Assembly: GCA_947000775.1 (NCBI GenBank)
Contig: CAMQGK010000559.1
Coordinates: 62,001 to 126,000 of the forward strand
Direction: 5' to 3'
DNA: 64,000 bases
DNA from: Pterois miles
Lineage: Eukaryota; Chordata; Actinopteri; Perciformes; Scorpaenidae
This document shows, piece after piece, positions 10,523 through 23,110 of this stretch (the stretch's first letter is position 1; every line of letters starts with the position of its first letter). The position numbers were made by a program, and so were the translations under genes. The notes below the pieces were generated by a model. The model was not told where the DNA came from and did no database searches. It saw nothing but the letters and a program-made list of their open reading frames with translations.

Positions 10523-11181
10523 TACGGCTGTCAATCAATTAAAATATTTAATTGCAATTAATCACAAATTACTCACATTTTTTATCTGTTCCAAATGTAC
10601 CTTAAAGGGAAATTTTTCAGTTATCTAATACTCTCATCAACATGGGAGTGGACAAATGTGCTTGTTTTATGCAAATGTGTATATATATTTATTATTAGAA
10701 ATCAATTAATAACACAAAACAATGACAAATATTGTCCAGAAACCCTCACAGGTACTGCATTTAGCAAAAAATATGCTCAAATCACAACATGGCAAGCCCA
10801 CTGTGTCAGTGTGCTGACTTGACTATGACTTGCTCCAAACTGCATGTGATTATCATAAAGTGGGCATGTCTGTACAGGGGAGACTTGTGGGTACCCACAG
10901 AACCCATTTTTATTCATATACTGTATCTTGAGGTCAGAGGTCAAGGGACCCCTCGCCAAAATTTACCATAAGTTTGGAGCATTGTTAAACCTTTTAGTAT
11001 GACATAGTTGGTACCAATTGATTCCTTAGGTTTTCAGTTGCCAGTAGCTTCACTCCAGCTTTATAACTGAGTCCGCTACAACCACCGAAAGACCAAATAG
11101 GGTTAATGCGTTAAAGAAATTAGTAGCACTGAAATGAATTTGTGTTACTATGTTATTATCACATCAACTTTGACAGCACTA
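10523..11181. mobile_element. hAT-like non-autonomous element, about 660 bp
   Basis: The left end TACGGCTGTCAA and right end TTTGACAGCACTA are near-inverted repeats of the fish TAGGGCTGTCAA type. The interior near the left end has the ATTTAATTGCAATTAATCAC signature and near the right end GGTTAATGCGTTAAAGAAAT. There is no transposase frame. Flanking 8-mers agree only weakly, so the target duplication is not certain. It contains a perfect direct repeat AGGTCAGAGGTCA at 10931-10943. Confidence 0.65.
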
Positions 11182-11261
11182 GTTAAAACATGTTGCTTTA
11201 CAGTTTTGCTTTCATTTTTACAACATAGTAGGCATAGCGATCTAATGACCATAAATTATAT

Positions 11262-11772
11262 ATAAAGTTGGACGATGTGTCTGCACTTCCTCCCACTGTT
11301 CAGAAGTGAAGCCAAAGTATCTTGGACACGGGAGCTGCCATCTTGAGATTTTGACGTCTTTTGGAGTCAGAGTCTTCAGCAGTGATCGGGGGGCTGGAGC
11401 CATGGTATCAAGGTCAAACCACCCGAACCAGTCAAGAGCTGTGCACGTTCGCAGCTTGTCAGCTAGAGCCATTCATAGCTGCCATCTCTCTTTATAGCAT
11501 CAAATAACTAATTATAACCAAATGTATCAGAAAAATGAACACATATACATCAGCGTGATAAGAACTACCTAAAATGACAGAAACCATCTTTGGGAAAAAT
11601 TTATTTGATGTGCACTTTGACCATTTAATTTGGCCCATGTCCCACCCGCTAAGATGGAGGGGGCGGGATATATGATCTTTACTGCAGCTAGCCACCAGGG
11701 GGCGATCAAGATGTTTTGGCTTCACTTTTGGGGAGCTATCATTGTCGTCCATCTTTATATAAGTCTATGACC
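11262..11772. repeat. Dispersed fish repeat, about 510 bp
   Basis: This resembles a recurrent perciform repeat. It begins near CTTCCTCCCACTGTTCAGAA, has TAGCATCAAATAACTAATTA in the middle and ends with CCACCAGGGGGCGATCAAGA then GTCCATCTTTATATAAGTCT. A short diverged piece of the same right end recurs at about 21062-21110 (CTGCAGCCAGCCATCAGGGG). No coding frame was found and the class is unknown. Confidence 0.6.
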
Positions 11773-13351
11773 CACATCTGTGGTGCTTATAACTTAGTGT
11801 AACAGTGGAATAGTGTGACAAATGCCACTGTATAGTCAAGGCTTAACTGAGAGCTATCGAAATATGTAAGTTGAAATACAATTTAGCAATATGTACAGTG
11901 TTATGTCATGCCAAAGAAGGCATTTAATTTGAATTGAATAGCAAAGGGATCCTGAAAGTAGCACACATCATTTCAGGCTGTTTTCTCATTGTGTTGATCC
12001 TTTTAGCAGCTTAGAGACTCAGAGCAGGGAACACATTCATGCTCAACATGGCCAACACCAACCTAATAACGCTGTACGAGCTTGTTCACACTAGTCAGTG
12101 TTTTCAGTGAGAACATGACTGCAACCTGACGATGTGTGAAGTCTGAAACATTCCCCGTATCTTACAAAGACTTCCTAAAATAACTGGACTTTTCCTCAAG
12201 GCATTTCTTGGGGTGAATTTGATTGAACACTTCTAACATTTCTGCCACATCCGCAGAGTCAGGAAATGAGGAAATGCTTCAGTAAACGTTTGTCAGATTT
12301 TGCCACTTGGGGACGTGTGACCAGTGAAGTGCAGCTTCAGTTTTATAAGATTCTACAGTTCGGTGCTCTTTTCCTGAATCAAAGATATCTAAGCACTTAC
12401 AAATGTCTACAGTTCAAACGTGGCCTTCACTCAGCTGCAGAGTTTTGACTGGTGAAAGGGAAGCTGTTCAGTAGCGAGCTTGACTGCTTTTAAAAAAAGC
12501 CTCTTCATTAAACGCAGATCATCCTGATAGATGACAGAAAGGCCCGCTAATGGGCACAGGCACAGTGTGACGCCCGCACAAGCTTGTAAATCGCATCAAC
12601 CTGTTTGTTCTGACGCAGCATAATTTATATGAAGGCCTCCACTGCCGGAATGAGGAACCAAGCACTGAGCCACGTCCATATTCAAATGAGAAAAGATCAC
12701 ATAGCATCTTCAGCAGCGTCTTTTCTGCTGAACTGGGTTCAAAAACAATATTGCTCAGTCATTTAAAAGAAAAGGAAAAAAAAACCTGGCGATGAATTAC
12801 AGTAGTGTTCCCAGCAGGCTGCTGACCCAGACGGCAACAACATTATTAAAACTGACTGAAGACTCTGGACCTCAGCCTATTAGCCAGGACTCCTTCCAGG
12901 AAAACTGTTTAGCCATTTCAAACAAGGCTGGTGCCACCGAGGAATACAACTGTAGAGTTATTACAAGGGACACTGAAATAGGAAAAGCAATACAAGATGG
13001 ATAGCCTCGACTTTGCCGCTCAGAAGACCTTCAAAGAACATCTCAGATGGAGGCAATATGGGAACACTTAGGCATGTATCCCCTGGATGATCCAACATGC
13101 ACATGAACAGCCTCTAAAGTATTATAGCCGCTGGGAATGGATGTGGCCCATTTACATGGAAATTCCCCAGAAAGTGGTGCATCATAGAGAAAAAAAAATA
13201 TGTACTTAGTAAACTCGTGCTACTCAGCTTCTTTAATCTACAATTAATAGAAATATCATCAAATTAAAGTTGAAGCTGTTATTCGAGGCCAGTAAACAGC
13301 TGAACACAACAGAGAGTGAGAACATCATCTCCACATTATGCTACGAGCTGC
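11773..13351. other. Unassigned intergenic sequence
   Basis: No gene, RNA or repeat recognised. Open frames here are short and unsupported. Confidence 0.4.
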
Positions 13352-13786
13352 TGGGACCGTCTGCCGGAGGATCTGAGAGCTGCTACAACTGTTGAAATAA
13401 TTAAACGTAAACTTTAAACCTACCTGTTCAGCCAGGCGTTTGCTGTAGAGTGACTATTAATTTATTCACTTATTTATAATATTTAAATTGTAAAATTTTA
13501 TTCTATTTTACTGTGATTTGATTAATCACTTATTTTATTGTATTTCATTTTATTAATTCAGTTTTTACTTCACACTGTTTTACTACTATCACTGTTATTG
13601 TAGCTTTTAATTCTATTTTATCATTTTATTGTCTCACATGCATTGGTCTCAAATAATCAGATTGTTAAATTGTTGAATTGTTTTGTCTTTTCTGTTGTTT
13701 TGTCTTATTTTCAGCTTGTCAGTCATCTGTGAAGCACTAACCTGTATGAAAGGTGCTATAAAAAAAAAGCTTGATTGATTCCTGAG
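13352..13786 (+). mobile_element. 5'-truncated LINE 3' end (L2-like)
   Basis: Codons from 13352 read WDRLPEDLRAATTVEIIKRKL, a stop, then TYLFSQAFAVE and a natural-looking stop at 13451-13453. That is the typical C-terminus of L2-clade ORF2 proteins (LP..LR......FK..LKT.LF). The in-frame TAA sits where a Lys codon AAA is expected, so the copy is dead. An AT-rich 3' tail follows, ending GGTGCTATAAAAAAAAAGCT and TTGATTGATT, the usual tail of such fish elements. Confidence 0.75.
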
Positions 13787-14832
13787 GCAGAATTTATTGC
13801 CTCAGGATTAATACATTTCACTGAACAGGTGACATTATGGATAGAAATACTGCACATAGGATTGAAGGACAAATACATTGTCACTATTACATTTTGCATT
13901 ATTCATGTGACCCAGATTTTGGGTTGTATTTCATAAATACAGTATACAGCTCTTTGGAGTCCTGATTGTCGAGTCTCAGTATAGTACATGACAAAAACTT
14001 TGGTATATTTGGATTTTCTTCTTTACTCTGAAAAAACAACCCGTGGACGTACTAGTTTTGATGTAACCATGTATGCCAGTTGGCTGACCCACATCATTTT
14101 GTATTCTTGTCGCCTCATAGTTTGCCTGTGAAATTAACCACCACAGACACTTGAAGCTTGAGCTGACAGACTGAAAATGAAAAATGTCAACAGCTCGTCC
14201 CACAGATCGCTGTCTGGGATCATACAAATAGCCCTCCTTGATCAAAACTGGGATATTTGGACACGTGAGTCTTTCCATTTTTTCCTGCTGACGAGGTTTT
14301 GTCAAATAACATACTTTACTGGCAGGGCCGAACCCAGAAACACTGAGGTCATAAGAAATACTATCCACCTGTGCATCAAATACAAAGAGATGATTGATTG
14401 TTTAATTCATTGAAATGTACTTTTTGAAAATGTTTAATCTTGTGGAAAAATACTAAATCCCCTTATATTAGTGAACATTTGCTTTATATCTTCAAATCAA
14501 AATGAGCCATAATCACTGTGGAAATTATCTGTGTAGTCCATCTCAGGTCATTAAAACCCCCAAATCCTCAGACACAATAATAAAGACTAATTTAGTTAAA
14601 GGTGTGGTTCAACAATTTAGGGAATGCACTTATTTGCCCATCATCTCCTGTAATTTTAACACTTTGGTTTTGAACCAATTAAATAAACAAGATATAACAT
14701 GTTAATTAGTGAGCTATAGAGGTGTCGACAGATTTTATTACCTTTGGACAGAGCCAGGCTAGCTCTTTCCTCCTGCTTTAATTCTTTATGCTAAGCTAAG
14801 CTAACCAGCTGCTGGCTATAGCTTCATATTTA

Positions 14833-15458
14833 CTGTATAAACCACAGGCTTTAGTGGACGTTGTCACCATGACATCACCCACTGGTTTGTGGACTGCTGT
14901 TTTGAAGCATAAAGTTTGGCTTTTTGGCTGTCGCCATCTTGGCGCCATCTTTTTGAAACCAAAAAGTGAAGTGGAGTGGAGGGTGGAGCTACAAAGAAAT
15001 GGTGAATAAGACATTTATAGGCAAGCAAAATGTTATATTAACATTCATGAACTGAAAACACACTGTGAAAGGGTTAAAGTTGTAAGACAAAAACACAAAC
15101 AACTCCCAGACCGGACAACACCGTGGTATCGAGTTGCCAGTCATATAGTAGCCATCCCCTAAACAAGACCCTAATTTAGTAAATTATGGTCCCATTTAGA
15201 GTCAAATAGACCATAAAGCTATGGTCTATTTGACTCTAAATGGGACCATAATTTACTAAATGAACATCATGCTGTATTGGAGAAGACTTAAACGAGTGAT
15301 TGAGCCCATAAACTCATGTTTACAATGTTTACTGAGGTAATAAATCAAGTTTTCTTTATAAAACCAGAGGAGTCGCCCCCTGCTGGCTGTTAAAAAGAAT
15401 GCAAGTTTAAGGCACTTCAGCATTGGCTTCACTATTCAGACCCGGAGGTTGCCCAAAG
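14833..15458 (-). repeat. Dispersed repeat family, near full-length copy 2, with internal palindrome
   Basis: Minus-oriented relative to the copies at 27.4 and 29.7 kb. It runs from ACCATGACATCACCCACTGG through TTGGCTGTCGCCATCTTGG, CAGACCGGACAACACCGTGG, the TGACTCTAAATGGGACCATA block, and GGAGTCGCCCCCTGCTGGCT to CAGACCCGGAGGTTGCCC. Compared with other copies it has an extra inverted duplication at 15174-15261. It has no coding capacity. Confidence 0.85.
15174..15261. repeat. Perfect 42 bp inverted repeat with 4 nt loop
   Basis: Positions 15174-15215 are the exact reverse complement of 15220-15261, separated only by AAGC. The right arm is the normal family sequence (TATGGTCTATTTGACTCTAA...), and the left arm replaces what other copies have at that point. 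Confidence 0.97.
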
Positions 15459-17398
15459 CTAAGAGCGGTATTGATCTTTACATCTACTCTTTGCAAAAAA
15501 ACAAATAAGCATATTTCCTAAATTGTCCACACATCCCTTTAACAATATCCTCGGCCTTAGACATCTGTAAAGGAGGCCACCATGTAACACAATCATGTCA
15601 ATATGTTCTCAAGTAGGTTGCTCTTAAGATTATGTTTTCCCCTTTCAGTGGAGAAAGTCGGAGTATAATAGGGGATTTCCCGGTGTGTTTTTGTCTCTGT
15701 ATGTGTATGAGTGTTTGTATGTGTGCTAAAATGTGAAGAGGAGGACCCCTCCAACAGAAAAGCTAAACCCAAACCACGGTCTCTGTAATGCAGCTCTGTG
15801 GGGAGAGCGCCTCCGCGTCATCCAACACCAGCCCCAAATAAGATTACTGTGCAGAAAATACTGAGCCTCTCAAATGTTCCGCTGCATCTCCCACAGCGCT
15901 TCACCCCATCCGTCTGCACACACTGAAAAACAAGAGCGCCACTCACTGCCTCTCATAAAATGTCAAGGTTAAATATATAATTCACACCTTTAATATTCAG
16001 TCTGCACTGCCCACCCTGCTCACTGATGAGCAGCTGATTCGGGTGAAAACATTTGAGCAGTAAAATGCTCTCAGACAGCCTACATACCAGTCAGAATTAA
16101 ATATAGAGCTGTTTGTGGGCAAAATGTCAGTGAGGCACCCACATCCTATTATTTTTTATAGAAACTGAATTGGCCACCACAACAATGTAGAAAAAATATG
16201 ATTCGTCTTTTTCTTCTCATGGTTGCATGGATATTGAAAAGCCTCATGCACAATGAGAGGGAATATATATCAACATCATTTCCTCAACATATGCTCCTAT
16301 TAAGGCTACACAACACTAATTGGATGCACTTTGACAGCGGCATGTACAGTAGCATGCCTCCCATGATCCCAGCTTGCACATGAAATATAGATGCACATTA
16401 ATATATCAGCCGGTGATTGCAAATTTCTAATTTGTAAACAAAGGTGACAATTAAGGGAGTACAATGTGTCATGGTATTTTCTGCATATGTGCTTATTGCT
16501 GCATAAACAAGCCTCACACTATACAATTAGATCACAAAGTGGGAGGAATAAAGCCAGAATCGTTATGGCTTTCAAAATACAAGTCAGCACTCGCCTTTGA
16601 AATCAGCCTCTTGTTCTTGTTTGCCTCAACAGTCTCTTGCATATAAAAGGCAACGCAGAGGAAACTGGTGGAGAATCAGCGAAAGGGAGAGAGAATATAA
16701 TTAGATAGAGGAGTAGGAGAGAGGCATCAGTTTGCGCTGCGCACAGCGACGAGCTAGATGAGAGAGGAGATGAAAGGAAATGGGGGGAGAGGTGGAAAAA
16801 TGTGTGGGTTAATGACAAAACTCTGAATCTAATCTGTTTAAGAGGGGTGGTCAATCCCGAATCAAAGGACTTGATGTGGCCTCTTGTGCATTTACCGCCT
16901 CAGAATATGTCTTTTAAAATCACGGCTGTTGTCGGCCCACTTTACTGTGATGTTCCTTTGAAAAGACGCTTTGGAAAAGCGCGTCCTGACGAGTAAAAGA
17001 AAACTGGGTCAAACGTGTAGTTCTGGCTCTCTGTGGAAGAGGACGTTATGCTCAGCTTCTTTGATGTTGGCTCTGTGATTTTGGAGGCTGTCAGGATCCA
17101 GTGTTGTAAAAGAGCGAATTAATAATCAAGCCTAATTCTACATAGCAGGACACATCTGGGGCCCCAGTATTCAGTGTGCATGTTAAAGACTGTGTTTGAA
17201 TTCTGGATCACTATAGCATACAATGAAATTGGGCTGGGACTGTGTACTGATCTTGGTCTATCATGCACAACACTTTGGATGCCACTAATCAGACTCCGAC
17301 GTACTTTGGGGAATGATGCATCATGCACAAACATATTATGGATGCTGCTGATTAGATGGAGGCATTTCATCTTGTAATTTATTCTGATTCCTCTAACA
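15459..17398. other. Unassigned intergenic sequence
   Basis: No gene or repeat recognised. Parts (for example 15.9-16.1 kb) are free of the repeats that crowd the neighbourhood and might hold conserved non-coding elements, but this cannot be judged from one genome. Confidence 0.35.
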
Positions 17399-17885
17399 CA
17401 GTGGTTCCCAAACTATTTTCCCTGAAGCCCCACTCCTGGTATCTAAAAATAGCTGAGCCCCCCCAAAGTCATCACCCTAAAAATCAAAAAAATCTTGAAA
17501 AAAAAAATCCTCGAGTTGAATAAAGTGATTCAGAAAGTTAGTGTTTTAATATTAAATCAACTTCATAATTTAACTTTGCAGTTACATAAATAATGACGTC
17601 TTGATGGATTCACCATGCAAATGCAGATACAGTATACAATCTTTTTTACGACTTAATTAATCTACTATAATAGCATTAAAGCCTAAATAGTTTTTTGTTA
17701 CTGTGGTTAAATAAATGTAATTCATGGTGTTGTTGTTGCTATACTGCCCCATTAATACAGACGCAGGATTCCTTTGTGTGCTTCAAGCGGGAGAGCAAAT
17801 AGGTTTTCGACTACAGAGAAAACATTGTTTTTGAAAGGCTAAACCCCAAAAAATATGGACTGACGCAGAATATTCACTTAGATTT
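17399..17885. mobile_element. hAT (Charlie-like) non-autonomous element, left part
   Basis: It starts with the terminal sequence CAGTGGTTCCCAAACTA. The interior CCTGAAGCCCCACTCCTGG, AATAAAGTGATTCAGAAAGT and GAAAGGCTAAACCCCAAA matches the element at 24.5 kb. The right half is missing where low-quality sequence begins at about 17.89 kb. Confidence 0.7.
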
Positions 17886-17888
17886 TTT

Positions 17889-18098
17889 ACTAGTAGAAAA
17901 AGGGAATTTTTTTAAAAAATTTTTATAAAAGATTTTTTAAAAATTAACCATATTTATTTATTATATTTTTTATAAAAAAAAAAAAATTTTAAAAAAAAAA
18001 AAAACCGGACACACCCGGAACTTGGACCCCAAAAGGGGAACCCAAAACAAAAAAAAAAAACCACAAAAATTTTTTAAAAAAAGGAAAAAAAAAAAAGG
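17889..18098. other. Low-complexity A/T tract, probable sequence artefact
   Basis: The tract is made almost entirely of long A and T homopolymers with doubled and tripled bases (GGACCCCAAAAGGGGAACCC). It interrupts a recognisable hAT element. The texture is unlike normal teleost low-complexity DNA and resembles poor read ends or polished gap fill. Confidence 0.6.
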
Positions 18099-18385
18099 AT
18101 GTGGTCGCCTAAGTGCATCCATTTCTATTTCTGTGCAGTAAATGTACTTTACATCCAGAATAACTACGGCCTGTACATGACATTTGTTATTGACCTTTTG
18201 TTTAACTCTTCAATTAGGCAAAAAAATTTCCCGTATTTCAATGACCAGTTAGCCATGAAGTTACAATATCACTATCCCAGAAAGAAGAAACCTGCTGATT
18301 TTGGTGATCTTAAGGTCTCCCTTTTGTGCATCAATATCTTGGATTGATCCCTAAATTCCCCCTGTCCATATCACTGGTGCAGTTC

Positions 18386-19030
18386 CTGTTCAGAGTGCCT
18401 GCCTGCCCGGATCAGGCCGATTGCTCGGCCCCTAGAAGTGCTGCTTGCAGCGTTGTTGGGAACCACAGTATGGCTGCTTGTAATCGCCAAGTGTGAAGTT
18501 GAATGGATGAATATTTCTTGAGATTTGCAAACGATAGTCATACATGCACAGACAGAGATTCCTTCCTTTCTACTTAACAAAATGCTGCTACAGTGTGACT
18601 TATTGGTACCAAATGGTACCAAATTTGCCATGGTCACTCAAACATTATGTATGTGACATTTTTTATAATATAAGCGCTGTCCACAGCATTTGAGCCACTT
18701 TCAAGGCTAGCTATAACAAAACTGTATGGAGCGTCAAAAATCAGAAAATATAACTATTTCCGGCTTGGTCCAGAAATGTTCTGTATCAAATTTGGTGCCG
18801 ATTGCTCGACGGGGATTAGCAAAAATTTTGTTTTGGTTTCTGAGACTTAAAGTTCAAAAGTTACAGGACAAAACCATTGTTACAGCGCCGCCATCTGACC
18901 ATATTGCACTGCATTTAACACTGTTCTTGGATCCCCAGCAATATGTTTGCCAAGCGTGAAGTAGATCGGATGAGCAAGATATGTGAGGGACACACAGAAA
19001 GACAGACAGCGATTCCTCACTTTATAGTTA
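18386..19030. repeat. Dispersed repeat family B, copy 1
   Basis: It shares blocks in the same order with 49.4-50.5 kb: GCAGCGTTGTT...GAACC, CACCAAATTTGCCA.GGTCACTCA, TATAACAAAACTGTATG, TTAAAGTTCAAAAGTTACAG, AAGTAGATCGGATGAGCA and a final ACAGACAG.GATTCCT.A.TTTATAGTTAG. I recognise this as a common fish interspersed repeat, but no protein-coding remnant is visible. Confidence 0.7.
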
Positions 19031-20100
19031 GTCACTGAAGCATGTTTTCTACGTATGCCACTTTTATCACTAACGCTGCATCATTTGTGTGAAGATGGCA
19101 TGTGCATTATTTAATTGCTCTTTACTGTATTTGTCATACAGCTATGCATGAGGAAGCTATGTTGCCCACTCTCCATAAAACAAAGCCCAATAACAACACC
19201 CTCAGTGGATTTGTTTTAGTGTATATACGACCAAGCTTAAGGCCAACACCTGCTCCTCCCACAGAATAAATGAAGCAGGCTGCTTTTGCTTCAATGGACG
19301 TATTAACATGCCTGCAGGTCTGCATGGCTCGCTGCAGCATTTTTCCTGTTTACCACCTCCCTGTTGTGAGTATCCCCCGACTAAAATGCGGAGCTGTAGA
19401 TATATGAAAGGGAGTTTTGTGCTTCCTCTGAAGCATTTGAAATATCCAACACATAGTGTATACACTGTCGCAAGACAGCACCTTCTTACCTTTACCGCCT
19501 CCAGCAAAGACAAATCCCTATGCATAAGACACTGTGTTTTGTGCTAAAAGCAGTCTAACTGTCTCGTTTTGTTGTTCCTGTTATCCAGATAAAACTGGAA
19601 AAAATACAAATATCTGTAAGGTCAGATTGTGGACAGAAGGTTACCGCAGCCTGGCAGTCAGTTTAAATGTAGGTACTTCAGAAACCAATACTCTCTGTGG
19701 CCTCTCTATTAAAATTGGATAGCCTTAGGGAGGGGGGAATATTACTGTCTGTAATGCTTGAAAACAAACAACTCCTTGAGTCAGAAAGGAGGGAGAATGG
19801 GTTTGTCCGCATTGTTATACCCAAAGACACACTTCTTCCCTGTTATTTTTTTTATAACATGTTCACCCTCTTTGCACTCCCCAGAAGGGAAACTGAAAAT
19901 TAATTTTAAAGGGTCCCTTGCCTCTCACCACCCTGAGTCACCACCCTTTCAAACCATCTAAGCCCTGAGAGGAGGCATGATAGTTTATTAATGAGATAAA
20001 TGCCTGCACTCTGTGGCCACTTGCCATTTCAATTCAAGAGCAATATTGCAAATGAAGGAAATTGTTGGCAGATCCGGCATTATTAAGCACCATTTGGTGG
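19031..20100. other. Unassigned intergenic sequence
   Basis: No coding exon or repeat recognised; ordinary unique-looking sequence. Confidence 0.35.
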
Positions 20101-20101
20101 T

Positions 20102-20158
<57 letters not shown>
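20101..20158. repeat. (GT)n microsatellite
   Basis: Nearly perfect GT run of about 27 units. Confidence 0.95.
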
Positions 20159-20159
<1 letters not shown>

Positions 20160-20633
20160 ACACAAATGGGAGGTCTAAATATTGGAGCTAAGACAGGAAA
20201 TAATTACAGAAATGTGAAATGCATTATTCTAGCTTGTGTGTGGACGCTGAATAGCGTCAAGCAATAAAAAGAGTTCTGCAACGTGAGCGCTTCTGTCACA
20301 GGGCGAGGGGATAAAATCCCTGTGAAATATGTTGATGCATTATTAACATTCAGAAGAGAATGAGTACAGGCAGCGTTTTAGTCTGTCATTTGAATTGTCA
20401 TGATTAAATTATCAAGGCAATCATGAGTGTAGTGCACTGCGCCCAGCATCTTTAAACAGAAACAGACTTCACTGGGCTTTGCTTTGATTGATTTAATGTA
20501 AGCAGGTTTTCATGAGCCTTTAAATCACAGGACAGTTTAATTGAGGAGACTGGAGATGATTGAGTTTTAATGTAAGAGTCAAGACAGTTTGGGAGGTGAT
20601 GATGAAAACAATCATGTAGCTGATCGACTTGGG

Positions 20634-20763
20634 TATATATATATATATATATACATATGTATGTGTATATATATGTATATATATATATATATGTGTGTGT
20701 ATATATATATATATACATATATATATATACACACACATATATATATATATACATATATACATC
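20634..20763. repeat. Compound (AT)n / (ACATAT)n microsatellite
   Basis: Alternating TATATA, TGTATG and ACACAC blocks; the frames through it encode only Tyr-Ile-His repeats and are not genes. Confidence 0.95.
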
Positions 20764-20796
20764 ATTCATCATATATCATATACATCATATATACAT

Positions 20797-21056
20797 CATT
20801 CAGGTGACGACCTCTTGAAGCTCATCAGGAGAATGCAGTGTGTGAAGCAGTAATCAGAGCAAAAGGTGGCTACTTGAAGAAACTAGAATATAAAGCGTAT
20901 TTTCAGTTGTTTTACACTTTTTTGTTAAGTACATATTTCCACATGTTAATTCATAGTTTTGATGCCTTCAGTGTGAATCTACAATTTTCATAGTCATGAA
21001 AAGAAAGAAAACTCTTTGAATGAGAAGGTGTGTCCAAACTTTTGGTCTGTACTGTA
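20797..21056 (+). pseudogene. Tc1-like transposon 3' remnant with transposase C-terminal relic
   Basis: The right end GTGTGTCCAAACTTTTGGTC followed by TGTACTGTA is the terminal inverted repeat of a common fish Tc1-like family. Before it, codons read GDDLLKLIRRM then, after a frameshift, pieces corresponding to a KAVI.AKGGY-like Tc1 transposase C-terminus, with stops. The left part of the element is lost and an AT microsatellite abuts it. Confidence 0.7.
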
Positions 21057-21118
21057 TATGTACTGTATATGACCTATACTGCAGCCAGCCATCAGGGGGT
21101 GATTGCGAAGTTCAATCA

Positions 21119-21151
21119 TGTCATCCATCCATCCATCCATCCATCCATCCA
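21119..21151. repeat. (CATC)n microsatellite
   Basis: About seven CATC units next to a small repeat fragment (21062-21110) related to the repeat at 11.3 kb. Confidence 0.9.
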
Positions 21152-23110
21152 GTTCATCCACCCTTTCAAACAATCCGTCCATCATCATGTTTCTGATTGA
21201 TTGACTGATTCTGGCTGATTTGATTTCAAATTGTGACGTTCTTATCGGCAGTTCTGTTAAATAAGACTTCTCTCATAAATCTCTCAGCAGCCATAAATAT
21301 TTACCAACACATTTGAGCATAGATTGATGTGCCTGTGCTCAGTGCTTACAGTATACATACAGTACGTGTTTTGTATGTGCTATTTCCATATGCAGATTGC
21401 TTCAAGGTTTTGCATATTGATACGAAATTCTCTCTGATTACTTCTTGACCCAGTGACCCTCAAATTGCATGTGACAACCATGCGAAAGCCCTTGATTAAA
21501 TGCTTTGTTCGGAGCCAAATGCATTCCTTCTGCACTGATGTATGCGCCTCCATCACCCACCAGCCTCCATATGGGAATTCATGTTTGTTTCTATGGCAAC
21601 AGATACCAATGTGGGAATTAATGCATTATAAAAATTTTCAGTTGAGAAAACATTTCCAGTGTTTAGTGATATAATCATACACACAGACTCAAACTCACTC
21701 CAACATACAAACACAGCTCTATAATTGTAGTGAATTCAAGCTGAATGTTTTAGTTTTTGCTGGAAAGGGGCTGGGGAGGTAAACACCTAGAAAAACAGAT
21801 GAGACTGCATTTGTAAAATCATCCAGTGAGCTCTTTTTTCCCCCTCATTTGCCCCAAATCCTTTTAACCCAGGCATCTGGACCGTGGCTGCAAACAACTT
21901 AAATGATTTACGCGTGGGCAATCCAAGTTTATTCACACACAGCAGCAGAGAGACGGAATAACGCTTGAGAAAATAAATTAAAGTGAAAAGGTGAAAAGGT
22001 GAGGTTGCCCTCGGACCTCCTATTTGCAGGTCTATACAGGACCATGAAGGACCAGATGGGCTGTGTGTGTAGGAATAAGATGCCAGGCCAATGGGGTCAT
22101 GTGAGTACAGTTTTTTTTGTGTTAATTAATAGTGTAAGACAAGTGATTAAAAGGATGTAAAATTGAAAAGTGAAGCCTGGGTCGAGACCTCTTTTCTCCC
22201 TCCAGGCGTGAAGTGAGAGCAGGATGTCAGAAAGTGTTTCTGTCATTTAACGGGTTCAAATTCATTCATCTTGCCATCTCATTTATTGTTAACTGGGTAA
22301 GCTAAACATCCCCTGTCCACCTTTCATTACATCCTTTAATTTATGCATGTTTAGTCTAGTAGTGTATATCCTTAGTCAATAAATATTTCATTTACAAAGA
22401 ACCTGGTGATGTGCTTTTGTGTTTTAAGTATTACGCCACTGTACACCGAGTTTAAAGAAAAACCTTCAGATTAGACTGATTTATTAATTTTACTATCAAA
22501 ATTTCCCTCTAGGAGGGTGGTGCCCCATATATAAGTAAACATTGGGTTAAATTATATTATTTAAAATAAGCTTTTATATTTGGATAGCCAAAATAGAGCG
22601 CAGGCATTCTATAATAAATTAAATATAAATTGATTAATTAATCATTGAAGCTAAAAAAGATACAGTTAATGTACGTGCCGGGGTTATTTATGTATGGATA
22701 AAGGGGGAAGAGAGAGGAGTGAAGAAAAAAGAAAAAAAAAAAAAAGGCTCCTTGGGGGCCTCTTTGGTCGGCGAGGTGGAACTGGGACGAGTTTTATTTA
22801 TTTATTTATTTATCCATTTCAGTGTATTCTCCCTTTCTTTTATCTATTTTGGTTTTATTTCCCCACCTTTTTTTTCTCTTCCTCCTTGCTTTTTCTGCTT
22901 TATCTGGCTTTAAGCCGCCCCAGACACGAAGAACGAAGAGGCAGATCTCCTCTAGATCAGCCAGTAGCAACTTTCTACTTGAAAGGAGACTGTAAGTAAG
23001 GCAATCAGGCCCTCTCATCATGCTGTCCCAGGTCATTGTCATTCCCAGGGCGCCAAACACAGAGGCTTTGTCAAGGCTGTTGGTGTTTGATGCCGCTGCA
23101 CAAGGCACCC
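21152..23110. other. Unassigned intergenic sequence
   Basis: No gene recognised. It includes a short (TTTA)n tract near 22.8 kb and A-rich and T-rich runs. Frames at 22.7-23.1 kb are composition artefacts of those runs. Confidence 0.35.

Noticed and set aside
20589..20853. Overlapping frames of Tyr-Ile-His repeats on both strands (also at 25023-25362)
   Set aside because: They are translations of AT/ACATAT microsatellites.
22694..23108. Frames with Phe/Leu-rich or Lys/Arg-rich composition on both strands
   Set aside because: They arise from A-rich and T-rich runs plus a (TTTA)n tract and have no conserved motif.
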